Counted from the stretch's first letter, positions 53,292 through 64,000 are shown. The stretch is DNA of 64,000 bases from Cryptomeria japonica (GCF_030272615.1 NC_081408.1:620804476-620868475); one strand, 5' to 3'. Notes: generated by a model from the sequence alone, not told the origin. Numbers and translations: made by a program.

Positions 53292-54432
53292 ATGGGCAAA
53301 TCCTCTAGCCAAGGAAAGAGGAATAGAGGAGATCATTGCACAACTTCTAGGCTCAACATACACTCAAAAGAGGGCCAAGCCTAGTGCTAAGCTAGATGAA
53401 TTCCTGATTGATTATACAAGCATATGTGGGGATCCCATAATTTATCCTTGGGGATTTAGTCTCTAGAGAAGGTACAACAATAAGAAGAAGGACCGAGTAC
53501 TTGTGTGCAACATTTGGAGTTTGAACTTAGGAAGATTTCTGGTTCCAAATGTCTTTGTGAATGTTGATCTTGTTGTTGAGATTTCTCATAGTTATAGGCC
53601 ATATGTGAAGGAGATTGTGGCCAAGGATAGAGGGAGACTAGTTGCAATTACCAAGGAGGTGATTGGAGAAGTCTTTATGATAAATGTAAACATTGATTGG
53701 CTTATAAATGAAGAGGAACTAGAGAAGGAATACAAGACACATGAGAGCTTGTGTAGGGGAAAAATTATGGCCTTTAGGCCAACACATTTGAAGAGAGATG
53801 AGAAGGCCTTGACTACAAGGGACATATCACCTTATAATATTGATATGTTTGCTGGATACATTGAAGACACATATTATGCTTTGTGTCAGGTTAGTGGAGT
53901 TGATTCTTAGAGAATGATCCCTAATTGGATGCTCATCTTGTGTATAGATATTTAGAGAAAAGATATAAATTGACCCTTTGATTATGCAAGTTTATTACCC
54001 GAGAGACTTCACAAGGCCCTTTGTGATTTGAATAAGGGATCTTTTTTGAATTTAAGGTATTACTCTATCCTTAAGCATACTTTGTTTTATAAGAGCCTTA
54101 AAGTTTGGCACTTTGATTTGAAAGTTGTACCAGTTGTTAAGGGTGAACCCCTCCCTTTCCAAGAATGGACATATATTTAAGATATGCATTCAAGGCAATC
54201 CAATTACCTTGTATTTGAGAACTATTTTGTTATAAAATTAATGAGTATTCTCCAAGGGGAGGTATGGTGGGGTCTAAGTAAAGAGGCAAAGGAATTCCCA
54301 CTCAAGGCTTTAGGACCTTTTGCCTAAGTTAGGCATTGAACACAATTGGGGGTCATGGTTTGATTTAAAGCCCATACTATTATCAAGATTTTTGGTAGCC
54401 CCATGGTCCCAAGGCTTCTCCCTATGATACTA
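53292..54432 (+). pseudogene. Unrecognised protein-like region H, 5' half
   Basis: The best frame (53293-53910, one TAG at about 53464) reads through 'SAKLDEFLIDYTSICGDPII', then CNIWSLNLGRFLVPNVFV, and then 'GRLVAITKEVIGEVFMIN' (53626-53680). A longer, broken reading in other frames (to 54430) continues it, for example LPERLHKALCDLNKGSFLNL and 'YKSLKVWHFDLKVVPVVKGE'. An ATG at 53292 is one base out of frame. The ITKEVI segment resembles the ITKEAI core of ORF2 in element B, suggesting a distant relation to retroelement ORFs. I know no family. It is interrupted by element D and resumes at 62158. Confidence 0.5.
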
Positions 54433-54438
54433 CTTGAT
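54433..54438. repeat. Target-site duplication of element D, left copy
   Basis: CTTGAT, repeated at 62152-62157. Confidence 0.85.
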
Positions 54439-55605
54439 TGTTGGCATTTTTGATGATTGATGCTGTGATTTTCATTGATGGACACACACTTGATTTGAGA
54501 TCACTTTTTGTATGTATGAGTTAAAGCTCAACCGGTATTTGTTCCAACCAGTATGATGTATTATAGTCTTTAGACTATTGGTGTTTTACAGAAAGTGTTT
54601 ACCAGTCTAAAGCAGTATGAAGACCCCAAGCAGTTCGAGGATCTCAAGCGGTATGAAGGAACGAAGTGGCACAACTCATATTTCCCAGTCTTCATTTTTT
54701 CAAATCGGCAACCGATATTTTGCTTAAATCAGTATTTTGTTTGAACCGGTAATACTCTGTGATGAATTACCAACTAGCATTTTGTGACGAGTTACCATCC
54801 ACCAATTGTTTTGTGGTGCCGACACTCTGGTGGTGCTTTTTGTGTCGTGTTACCAATTATGTCTAGATGCATTGAACCTAGGAAATTGTATTGTAATCCT
54901 ATTGGACCGACATGAAATCAGATTCCTTTATAAGGACATCATGTCTAGGGTTTTAGGTTGTTGCTAGGGTTTATGGTGGTTGATGAGTTTTTGTAAGTGA
55001 GATTATAGAAGAGAAGTTCATGTCTATGAGAAAAGGTAGAGTATGAATGTGTTGAAGACTGAAGTAATGCTGGAATGCATTAGGAATGAGCTATCAAGGA
55101 TCTAACCAAGCAATCTGTGCTATTTGCTAGATCACTCACTTGTTGATTACTCACATCTTCAACAAGTCTGAAGCCCTTAATCGAGTAGGCCCAAAAAGCC
55201 TTTTGTAAATCCTCTAACAAGGTGGTTCACATCTGTGGATCTAAAATCCTCTAGCAAGGTAGTCTTTAATCGGACTTATCTCCTAATAAAGATTGAGATT
55301 CCTAATAGGATCTGTTCTATTAAAGAACATTGTATGACCTTAACTGGTTTGGTTCCTATTCTGCAGATAGTTACTTATGAGTTTCATCTCACCGTGGTTT
55401 TTCCTGTTTGGGTTTCCATGTCAAAATCTCTTGTGTTATGGTGATTGTGCTTCTGTGGGTGAATGCATTATTTGCTATTTGGTTTGCATTTGTGCTAACT
55501 AGTTTGTTTGCTAAACTGTTTTACCGGTTTACTGCTAGACTAGTAAAGTGTTTAAGTGTAGTAATTTTTTGCATACTAATTCACCCCCCCTCTTAGTATT
55601 CATCA
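54439..55605 (+). repeat. 5' LTR of element D
   Basis: It contains a TATA-like TTTATAAGG (54928-54936), TCCTCTAACAAGGTGG-type units (55147-55320), the TGGTTTTTCC-TTTGGGTTTCC segment (55394-55418) and the AATTCACCCCCCCTCTTAGT tail. Confidence 0.93.
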
Positions 55606-55620
55606 ATTGGTATCAGAGCC
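55606..55620 (+). other. Primer binding site of D
   Basis: ATTGGTATCAGAGCC is a perfect Met-tRNA type site, starting one base after the LTR. Confidence 0.92.
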
Positions 55621-55655
55621 AACCTTTATATAAGTTTAACCACTTGGAAAGAGAT

Positions 55656-56933
55656 ATGGGGTAATACACTGTGAGGGAACTTACTCATCGGCTCACTCAG
55701 TCTAAGCAAGCCTCTGATGAACTTATGGTCAAATATATGGCCTCTCAGGCAAAAAGGAGAGAACATGCTGAAAAATTGATGGAGCTAACTGAAAATAGTT
55801 TCTTTGATGAAGCGGACATGGAAGCCCTAATTCAAGAAGTAGAAAAGCTGAATGAATCCAATTCCAACCTAAGGAAGGAGTTGGAAGGACTAACTATCCG
55901 AATGTGTCAAGAGCTTGAGAACTAGAGGAAAGTTGAAGATCTTGTAAAAGACAAAGATAATGAGATCTCCAAGTTAAAACAAGAAATCAGTGCCCTAACC
56001 GCTCAACTCCATGCGAACAAAGTGGAAAAGAAAGACATGCAAGGAGAACTGAACATAGCCATCTCCGAGAATGCAAACTTGATGGAAACAAATGCTGATA
56101 TTTCCAAAGAACTCTCTGAGTCAAAGGAAATACTTGCTAAGTTCAAGAAGAGTACTGTTAAGATAGAGAAAAAGCTTGAATTGGCCAAACCTATCAAGAA
56201 TATTGATGGACTTGGTTACTCTGGTCATGAGAAAGGTGAGATCTCTGGTGCAAATGTTGAAGCATCAAAGAAGCAACCAACATTCAGAGGTAAAGGTAAG
56301 CAAAAGTTCAAACCTGTTTGCTTTAACTGTCTTAAAGAAGGACATACTGCTAATGTGTGTAGGAGCAAAGCCTACAATAATTTTCCTTACTTTATAAATA
56401 ATGTACCTAGATCTAATAAGTTCAATGGTAATTGTTATGCATGCAACAAGTTTGGGCATAGAGCATCTGAATGCAGGTTTGTTATGAACAACACTGGAAG
56501 ATATCCTCAGAGGAATCAAGGAGTTGGTCCGAAACCTTTTGTGAACCAGAATCCCAACCGGTTTAATACCTTTAATCATCAGTCAAGAAGAGGTGGCTAT
56601 CAAGCGACAACCAGATGGAGAGCAAACTATTTGATCTGTCATTGTCATGGTCACACTACTGCAACATGCAGGAGAAAGAATGGTAACATGAATAATGGAC
56701 CATGGAGAGCACCTGGAATGGTCTGCTATCATTGCAACAAACCAGGTCACATTGCCAGATTCTGCAGAACAAGAAAGAACATATCGGATGACATACCAGT
56801 CACTTCGGAAGGAAAGATTGATATTGAAACTGTTCAAGCAGATATGAACAAAACTTGGAAAAAGAAACTAGGAGTGTTGCAAGAAGAACCAGTTTCTGCA
56901 CCTAGTGTGGAAATTTCAGAACCGGAAAACTAA
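55656..56933 (+). pseudogene. Element D Gag with coiled coil and four CCHC-type knuckles
   Basis: One frame of about 426 codons runs from ATG 55656, with only two stops (TAA at 55662, TAG at 55923; both fit former Gln codons). Residues about 10-190 form a long coiled coil rich in E, K and L. Knuckles are 'CFNCLKEGHTANVC' (about 56320), 'CYACNKFGHRASEC' (about 56434), 'CHCHGHTTATC' (about 56638, which has lost the C-x2-C spacing) and 'CYHCNKPGHIARFC' (about 56722). Arg/Asn/Gly-rich linkers separate them. It lacks protease and ends at a TAA (56931-56933). In B the Gag has the same coiled coil and a fourfold knuckle set. Likely role: particle assembly and RNA packaging. Confidence 0.88.
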
Positions 56934-57377
56934 GCTACAAAAAGCTTAGGGGGAGTAAACGGTGAAATATCTTGAACCCCTGGTTGACACCGGTAAAAGA
57001 CCTTAACTGATATGAGATACCTGTCAGTCGGCAAAAGACCGGAAATGGTAAAAGGTAAATTAGGGTTTACGCCCTAATAGTGGAGCATTTATTATGGTAG
57101 GTGGAGAACCTATTTAAAAGGAATTTTAGAATCATTTATCACTATCATTTTCTCGAGAAAAGAAGTTTTCAAGTGCAGAGTGAAGAAAAGTGAGTTACAT
57201 TGTGATTCAAGGAATTTATCAAATACCTAGAGAAGAATATGAAGCTATCATGTGTTGAAGGAGTGTAGAACACAAAGCTGTATTTCAGTAACTGAAGGAG
57301 TGTGTGGCGAAGTTCAAATTTTGAAGCCCTAAATTTTGATCTACAAAGGTATTTTTTTTTATAATTCTCCGTTTATC
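56934..57377 (+). promoter_or_regulatory. Spacer between Gag and ORF2 in D with TATA-like box
   Basis: It starts with an AGCTTAGGGGGAGTAA purine tract (56942-56957). It has GGAGCATTTATTATGG (57082-57097) and CTATTTAAAAGG (57110-57121), then about 255 bp of leader-like sequence before ATG 57378. It matches B's spacer in order and in the GCATTTATT block. It may be an internal promoter or the site of splicing for ORF2. Confidence 0.4.
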
Positions 57378-60300
57378 ATGGCTTCCGCATCACATGATAG
57401 CTCTAGTGCACCCATTGATTCTATGGACTTCATTCAATGAAAGTCGAAATACAATGCCCTGTCTCAAGTACCTGCTAGTGTTATAGTGGAAGAAGGCATT
57501 TCTGATTACATAGACTACAAAATTGAAGAGCTAGGGTCTCTTGTGATCCATTCCCAACTGATCTTGTTCTGTAGAAAGGATAAGAAGATTAAACCAGAAT
57601 TCAACATTCTGGAAAAGAAGAAACTTCACAATGCAGTTTAATTTATTGAAGAATTTTTGGATGATCACATTCGCATTTTTCTAAGTAGGGTACATGGTGA
57701 TAAGATGTACCTAGAGCGGATGCATGATATCACACCAGAAGCAATTCATGTTGTCACCGGTTTTTGTAACACAGGGGAAGTACCAGCCCTGAGGAAGGTC
57801 AGTAAGACTGTAATGTCCAAGCTCACTCGTTCAATGAGCGACTCACATGGAATGACGTCAACTCAATCAAGGATGATCTAGTCAAGTATGCCTGCATGGT
57901 GATAGGTTACCAGATGTTCTCTGCTAGAAGAATTAATTCTGTCTCTATTGCAGTGGTAAATGCTACTTACAGGATGATCAAGGAAGATGCATCGTTTGAT
58001 CTGTGCACTTGTATGCAAAGACAACTTCTGTTGAATCTTAATTTGATAAAAAAGGACAATGCACTGAGATTTAAGTTCAGACAACTACTGGCTGGGTTGT
58101 TCTTTACTTCCAAGGCTACTTTCTAGGAGTAGGTGACATTCAGTGGTCTGCTGACCAACTGGTGACAAAGAAAATCAAGGAAAGTCTACAAGTGGTTGGA
58201 ACCAGCTATCCAAAAGTGCTGAACAAATACTTTGATGAGTTTAGATGCGAAATGAACCAAAGGGTAAGAATATCTGGTGATATAGTCAAAAAGTAAGAGG
58301 AAGACATCTGCTTCACCATCAAAGTGGATGAATGCATAATGGAGGTCGTTGAGCCCAAATAGGAAGAAGTGGAGCCTATGGGCTATGAGGTAATGTATGA
58401 TATGCTAGATGGGTATGCTTCTACCCTAATCACCTCACCCCTCGATCCTAAGGCAAAGAGAAGCAACACCTATTTGGAAAGGGTTACACTGGTTGAAGAA
58501 CCCTTAGAAAAGAAAGGAAAGGTAGTGCCTTCAACATTGACACCGGTTACTACAGCTAGTCCCAAAGTGACCAAGCAGTCACCAGCTAAGAAGAAACTGG
58601 AAGCTGCACCTGCCAAAGTCTTTGAGAGGAAGTGGAAGACGAAAAGAAATACACCGGACTCAAAAGAAACTGTGTCAGAAGAACTGCCTAAGAAGACTAG
58701 GAAAACAAAGAAAAAGACAAAGAATGAATCGATAACATCTGTACCGATAAATATTGATATTTCTTCTTACAAACCTTTGACACATTGTCAAAGAACTATA
58801 AAGAATATTAGGAGAAAATTGCTGAATGATTTAATTGATTGTTTTGATGACTTCAATGATAATGAAAAGGAAGAAGTTGAATAAGAAATCATTAAGTATT
58901 TGTGTGTTAATGACCGGTCGCCTTCAGAAATTAGATCTGAGACACCAGATTCTTTGTATAATTCTTTAGACAACAAATGGCACATTGCCATAGAAAAGGA
59001 ACAGGAAACGAGGGAGGAAATATTTGCTCAATATTTTCTTGATGTATCAAATTTAGAACTTTTCGAAGTTATGAATAAATACAAAGGCCTCTTCTTCATG
59101 AGAACAAGAAGACTCTTGATACTGGAAGGAAAGGTTCATGAAGTGATAAAAGATACACATACTCATGCTCAAGAAGCTCTAAAGATGCATCAAGTGGCTG
59201 AAGCCAATAGGAAAGATGAGCAAGAACTAGAAACTGGCAAACTGGATGAAGTATATGACAGTGAAGGAGAACCAGTCATAGAATAGATGGACCCCATTGA
59301 TGTTGATGCCTTAGATGGTGAAAATGTTACTCAGGGTACACCATCAGAAGGAATAGGACATGAGAAGTAGGCAGAAGAAGAAAAGAAGCAACAAGAAGCA
59401 GAAAAGAAGAAACATGTAGATAAAGAGGATAAGAGAAAAGAAGAGGAAAAGAGGAAAGAGGAAGAGAATAAGAGACAAAAGGAGGAAAAGAGGAAAGAGG
59501 AAGAGGATAAGAGAAAAGAAGAAGAGAAGAAGAAGAAAAAGAAGGAAGAGGAAAAGAAAGAAGAGGAGAAGAAGAGAAGAGAATAGGAAAATAAGAAACA
59601 AGAGGAAGAGAAGAAGAAGAAGGAAGAGGAAAAGAATGAAGAGGAGAAGGAGAGAAGAGAAGAGGAAAATAAGAGACAAGAGGAAGAGAAGAAATAGGAT
59701 GAGGAGACGAGAAAGAAGGAAGAGGAGAAGAAGAAGGATGAAGAAGAGAAGAAGCGAAAAGATGAAGAGAAGAGACAAGAAGAAGAGAAAAGAAAGAAAG
59801 AAGAAGAGGAGCAGAGGAAGGCTCAAGAAGATAAGAAAAAATCCAAGGACAAGGATGCAGCAGCAAAGAGCACACAGGTGGAGACCCCAATGGCAACTGG
59901 TAGTCAAGCTAAACCGGCTGACATTACTAGTCCTATTGACCTCTAGTCAGCAAATGAATCAGAGCTGTTGTAGAGCATTAAGCTTTCTCAAGAGTGATTG
60001 GATGCTCTAAGGAGGAAAAAGGAGGAAGATGTTATCCAAACTGTGATGGAAACACTTACCAGTTTGATACTTGGTATAAACCTTCCCAGTACTGATTCCT
60101 CACTTGCATAATTGAAGCTCCTATGGACAGTTGTAGAAGACCAGGTGCAAAGCCTGGAAGAGGTTGCAGAAGCAAATGCCAAGAAGGAACATCAAAAGGC
60201 TTTGGACACTGCCTTGGTGAGAAAGTTAACAGAGCTCCGGTCTGATCTCCAGAAGGCACAAAAGGACATTAGAGATGCAATGAATGAGGGCAATCTACTA

Positions 60301-60718
60301 CTCAAGAAGATTTATCAACCTCATTTATTCTGTGATGATGTGCTCACTCAGAAGGACAAACTGCACACTAATATGCAGTCATTTCTTAGCACCTTCAAGA
60401 TGCCCTATGACTCCTCCACATATGGTCAAACTGTTCATGGACTTCAAATCTAGTCTACAAGAATAGAGGTAGAGATAAGCAACCAGACACGTAATTTGCA
60501 GGAACTTCAACTGATCCTACTGCCATGACTGCAAATTCCTCAGAAATACTATCTAAATCTTGATGCCCTAACAGTTACTCAAGAAATGAGCATGATAGAT
60601 GCCATGGAAGAATAGGTCTCCCAGATGCAGATAGAGAAAGAGGTAGCTACATCCCTACTTGAGTCATGGTCCTTATCCATGAAGCAATTTTTGCAGTACT
60701 TTAAATCAGTTTTTTGAC
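57378..60718 (+). pseudogene. Element D ORF2: homologue of B's ORF2, KE-rich
   Basis: It starts ATGGCTTCC (MASAS), the same start as B's ORF2. 'FLDDHIRIFLSRVHGDKMYL' (about 57651-57710), then 'ITPEAIHVVTGFCNTGEV' (about 57729-57782), MVIGYQM, and 'CFTIKVDECIMEVVEP' then MGYEVMYDMLDGY (about 58310-58415) track B's landmarks. Frame changes occur near 57880 and 58130-58370, and stops recur. The second half is a long K/E-rich coiled coil (59380-59860) from a purine tract, then a helical C-terminal domain ('KLTELRSDLQKAQKDIRDAM', about 60223-60282). No RT, integrase or protease is present. The function is unknown; it is possibly related to env-like ORFs of Sireviruses. Confidence 0.75.
59380..59840 (+). 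repeat. 460-bp polypurine (GAA/GAG) tract inside ORF2 of D
   Basis: The plus strand is almost only A and G, built of irregular GAGGAAAAGA-type units that encode K and E. Only a handful of C and T bases interrupt it. Confidence 0.93.
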
Positions 60719-60805
60719 AAGTTTTACTCTTTACTGTTATAAACACTTATTATTTGAATACTAATGAAATAGGGGTTAGTCTGCAATAATTTTGTCATTG
60801 TTGGC

Positions 60806-60923
60806 AAAGGGGGAGAAGTATATAAATTTTGATGTTTTGATGTATACTTTCATGTTATTTGTGTTAAGGAGTAGTATACATTGTATTTTCTACAAAAGTG
60901 ATAGTGTATATGCTTAGGGGGAG
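60806..60923 (+). promoter_or_regulatory. Upstream polypurine tracts of D
   Basis: AAAGGGGGAGAA at 60806-60817 and AGGGGGAG at 60916-60923 precede the terminal tract. The first is preceded by TCATTGTTGGC, comparable with TCATTGATGTC in B. Confidence 0.65.
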
Positions 60924-60999
60924 TAATTTTGATTATGGCATATTTTTTATTGTAAAACACTTAGATGTCAAAATTTTCCTAAGTGTTGCCATCAATGCG

Positions 61000-61010
61000 A
61001 AAGGGGAGAT
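61000..61010 (+). promoter_or_regulatory. Terminal polypurine tract of D
   Basis: AAAGGGGAGAT abuts the 3' LTR at 61011; it has one G less than in A and B. Confidence 0.85.
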
Positions 61011-62151
61011 TGTTGGCATTTTTTATGATTGATGTTGTGATTGTCATTGATGGACACACACTTGATTTGAGATCACTTTTTGTATGTATGAGTTAAAGCT
61101 CAATTGATATTTGTTCCATCCGGTATGATGTATTATAGTCTTTAGACTATCAGTGTTTTGCAGAAAGTGTTTACTCATCTGAAGTGGTATGAAGACCCCA
61201 AGCGGTTCGAGGATCTCAAGCGGTACGAAGGACCAAAGTGACATAACTCATATTTTCCAATCTTCATTTTATCAAACCGGCAACTGGTATTTTGCTTAAA
61301 ACAGTATTTTGTTTAAACCGGTAATACTCTGTGATGAGTTACCAACCGACATTTTGCGATGAGTTACCATCCACCGATTGTTTTGCGATGCCGACACTCT
61401 AGCGGTGCTTTTTATGTCATGTAACCAATTATGTATAGATGCATTGAACATAGGAAATTGTATTGTAATCCTATTGGACTGACATGAAATCAGATTCCTT
61501 TATAAGGACATCATGTCTAGGGTTTTAGGTTGTTGCTAGGGTTTAAGGTGGTTGATGAGTTTTTGTAAGGGAGATTATAGAAGATAAGTTCATGTCTATG
61601 AGAAAAGGTACAGTATGAATGTGTTGAAGACTAAAGTAATGTTGGAATGCATTAGGAACAAGTGTGCTATTTGCTAGATCATCACTTGTTGATTACTCAC
61701 ATCTTCGACAAGTCTGAAGCCCTTAACCGGGTAGGCTCAAAAAGCCTTTTGTAAATCCTCTAACAAGGTGGTTCACATCTGTGGATCTAAAATCCTCTAG
61801 GAAGGTAGTCTTTAATTAGACTTATCTCGTAACAGAGATTGAGATACCTAACAGGATCTGTTCTCGTAAGGAACATTGTATGACCTTAACCGGTCTGGTT
61901 CCTATTCTGTAGATAGTTACTTGTGAGTTTCATCTCACTGTGGTTTTTCCCATTTTGTTTTCCACGTCAAAATCTCTTGTTTTATGGTGATTGTGCTTTT
62001 GTGGGTGAATGCATTATTTGCTACTTGGTTTGCCTATGTGCTAACTAGTTTGTTTGCTAAATTGTTTTACCGGTTTACTGCTAGACTAGTAAAGTGTTTA
62101 AGTGCAGTAAGTTTTGGCATACTAATTCACCCCCCCTCTTAGTATTCATCA
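61011..62151 (+). repeat. 3' LTR of element D
   Basis: It starts TGTTGGCATTTTT and ends AGTATTCATCA before CTTGAT. It is 26 bp shorter than the 5' LTR, with a gap near 61660 where ATGAGCTATCAAGGATCTAA-type text is missing. Confidence 0.93.
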
Positions 62152-62157
62152 CTTGAT

Positions 62158-63540
62158 AAGGTTTCCTTTTTAGAAATTATGCATCAATTGGTTAAGGTAG
62201 AGAGGTTCCTCAATGGGGGAGCTCACAAGAAGGGTTCACTCCTTCATTCTCAAGTTAAGGTAGGAATACACCACTTTACAAATAGGAAGGCCTATGATAT
62301 TTGGATAGGATTTTGAATAGATATAACCTCCCCTGGGCCAAGGATAGGTTCTATGTTTCATAATGGCTTGTACAAGGTCTTGGAAAGGTAAAGACCCATC
62401 AACATGAGTAGGATGAAGAAGAAGACCTTATAAGAAATTCTTTGGATTATAGTGAGGTCTTGAAGAAAAAGGAAAAGTGGTATAAGATATAGTTTGCAGA
62501 GAAGCAGAAGTGAAGAATTGATAGCTCATATTCCTCTTCATAGACCAAATTTTGATACCCGAGGTAAAGATGAAGGCCATTTTTAGTGCATACATTGATG
62601 TAGATTGGATGCCATTTCCCCATCTAAGTCCTAGATTTGTGGAGACTCATGTGCGACAAATTGAAGAGGAGGAACCTCATTCACCTCATTCTATTGGTTC
62701 TCCCATTGGCCCAACTTCCTCTTCACCATAACCTCCACCTAGTTTTTAGGAGTCATCATATTCCCCTTCTATTGTTAAGACATCACAACCCCCTTCTTAA
62801 GAGCCCCTTCCACCACCTATATTACTTGTCGAAGTTTCCATGAAGAAGCCTTTGGTTGTATCAGCCTCCTCCTCCTCCTCAAGTGGACAAATTTTCCTTT
62901 TCCTAGAAATTCCCAGGGTAGTCGCACCCTTGTACACTTTGTATCCTGGTAGAGACATCCCTTTTTAGTCATGAGGGATTTGAATATCAAGGTGAAGCAC
63001 CTATATCCCCACACATATTTGACACCAAACAGTATAAGAATTGAAGACCCCTCTCAAGAATTGTCCCTTGATGCATTCAAGTTTATAGGAGATCTTATTG
63101 ATGATATACGACTGAATGCCTATGAAGAGTTCATGAGTGATGATGATTTTATCCATACAAAGGAATTATAATATTTTATGATTTAGAATATTGTTGATGA
63201 GATGCAGAGAAGGAAAGGAATCTGACTTGACCACTTGGAAGAAGGGGAGAGGCTCAAAGTAAAGGATGAGCTCCTAAACAATATAAGAGAACAATTGGCT
63301 ATCATGACTTTTGAGATGGGGAGACAAGTCGTAAAGAAAAGTGGCATAATTATTCTAGAGGGGTGGGATATCTCCTCTCCCATTGCATTTGATAGTTTGA
63401 GAAGAAGACATAGCATTGACCTAGAGAGTATGGATCTAGAGCAGAGACATAAGTGGGTGCTTGCAGAAGTTGAGTCCACTTTTTGGCCAAAAAGTGGAAG
63501 TGCTTTCCTTGTTTTTCAAAATTCTTTCCGTTTGACCTAA
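62158..63540 (+). pseudogene. Unrecognised protein-like region H, 3' half
   Basis: It continues H after element D. Broken frames give 'FLEIMHQLVKVERFLNGGAH' (62168) and, later, the open pieces 62971-63171 ('DPSQELSLDAFKFIGDLIDD') and 63235-63540 ('LLNNIREQLAIMTFEMGRQV'). A Pro/Ser-rich part lies at about 62680-62830. The end carries a 24-bp perfect palindrome (63475-63498). It stops at 63538. There is no known domain; many stops make it a pseudogene or non-functional element ORF. Confidence 0.45.
63475..63498. repeat. 24-bp perfect palindrome
   Basis: The arms are TCCACTTTTTGG and its exact complement, meeting at GG/CC with no loop. Confidence 0.93.
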
Positions 63541-64000
63541 AAATTTAAAGCACTTAAAGAATGAATATTGAATAAAATTAGTAATAGAAATTGTTGTGCT
63601 CAAAGTCTTGTTTCCAAATATATAATTTATTTTAATACCCATATGATAGAAACTAATTTTGAATAGACATTTCTAAAACCTATAGTTTAAAAGCCACTTT
63701 TTCAAGACCATACCATGTCCGTGTGTGACAAACATAATTTGACCTAAATGAAAGTATGCTTCTGAATCCTTTTGGGAAAAATTTTATAACTCACTCACCT
63801 TTGATGAGGATATTTTTTTGTAATTTTTTTGTGAATTTTTTTTGTTAATTGTTTATTGGGCATAATTGTTGTTTTGAAAAACCCTCGTGTACGACAAGCA
63901 TAAATTGACGTAAACTTAACATTTTTTGAAACTATATAGAATTGTCTCTAGTTTGATGCATATAATTTATTTTTAAAAAAACTTAAAACAAAAATGTTAT
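63541..64000. other. Unassigned AT-rich window end
   Basis: No ORF is supported. A diverged repeat (GTGTGACAAACATAATTTGA near 63722 and GTACGACAAGCATAAATTGA near 63889) is the only structure seen. Confidence 0.5.

Larger units (their letters stand above)
54439..62151 (+). mobile_element. Element D: 7.7 kb pol-less copia-type element with Gag and ORF2
   Basis: The LTRs are 54439-55605 (1,167 bp) and 61011-62151 (1,141 bp), TGTTGGCATTTTT...TATTCATCA, with a CTTGAT duplication on both sides. The primer site ATTGGTATCAGAGCC follows the 5' LTR. The internal part holds Gag (55656-56933), a spacer, ORF2 (57378-60718) and three AGGGGGAG-type tracts. No pol domain is present. The layout equals element B's, but LTRs and proteins are well diverged, so B and D are separate families sharing the same design. 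Confidence 0.92.

Noticed and set aside
53292-53910. H as a functional host gene
   Set aside because: A TAG, an out-of-frame ATG, many later stops and a 7.7 kb insertion make function unlikely; kept as a pseudogene.
59327-59907. Two long overlapping minus-strand ORFs (187-189 codons)
   Set aside because: They are antisense shadows of the GAA/GAG tract. A pyrimidine-rich strand lacks stop codons and gives L/F/S-rich nonsense.

Overview
This 64 kb window is repeat-dense nuclear DNA from a land plant with a large genome. Every recognisable coding remnant belongs to a plant retroelement lineage: Sirevirus-like copia, Tat/Ogre-like gypsy with a second RNase H, Athila-like gypsy, or a plant LINE. 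A gymnosperm or another very large genome is plausible, but the sequence does not fix the species. I found no convincing host gene, no tRNA or rRNA gene and no CRISPR array.

Layout. 1-2939 is unassigned AT-rich DNA. 2940-4693 is a decayed minus-strand Athila-like protease/RT remnant. 5860-52691 is one old copia element (A) whose 3' LTR was split by three later insertions: B at 10430-37678, E at 37953-45824 and G at 45922-52553. B's gag was split by F (12049-32526), and F was split by the Tat/Ogre-like element C (12275-27386) and by a LINE fragment (28462-30018). The nesting is therefore four levels deep. Most boundaries are supported by target-site duplications that I could read: AGGTC for A, GCTTC/ACTTC for B, AAATC for F, GTAAC for E and AATCT for G. 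The pieces of A's 3' LTR add up to about the length of its intact 5' LTR. 53292-63540 holds a second system: an unrecognised protein-like region (H) split by a copia-type element D (54439-62151, CTTGAT duplication).

Biology. B and D have copia-type ends (a Met-tRNA-like primer site, a CACCCCCCCTCT LTR tail and repeated AAAGGGGGAG polypurine tracts) and a coiled-coil Gag with several CCHC knuckles. They lack protease, integrase, RT and RNase H. In that place both carry a second long ORF of about 1,100 codons with a conserved start, a conserved ITKEAI-type core and a coiled-coil or KE-rich tail. A TATA-containing spacer precedes it. This pol-less Gag+ORF2 pair is the most interesting system here. 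E is a second kind of pol-less element, a Tat relative with an uninterrupted 1,132-codon Gag-protease ORF and the same primer site as C. C, G and A supply examples of pol, but all three are broken here. In G, nearly all the stop codons are TAG at expected CAG (Gln) positions, which fits deamination of methylated CHG sites.
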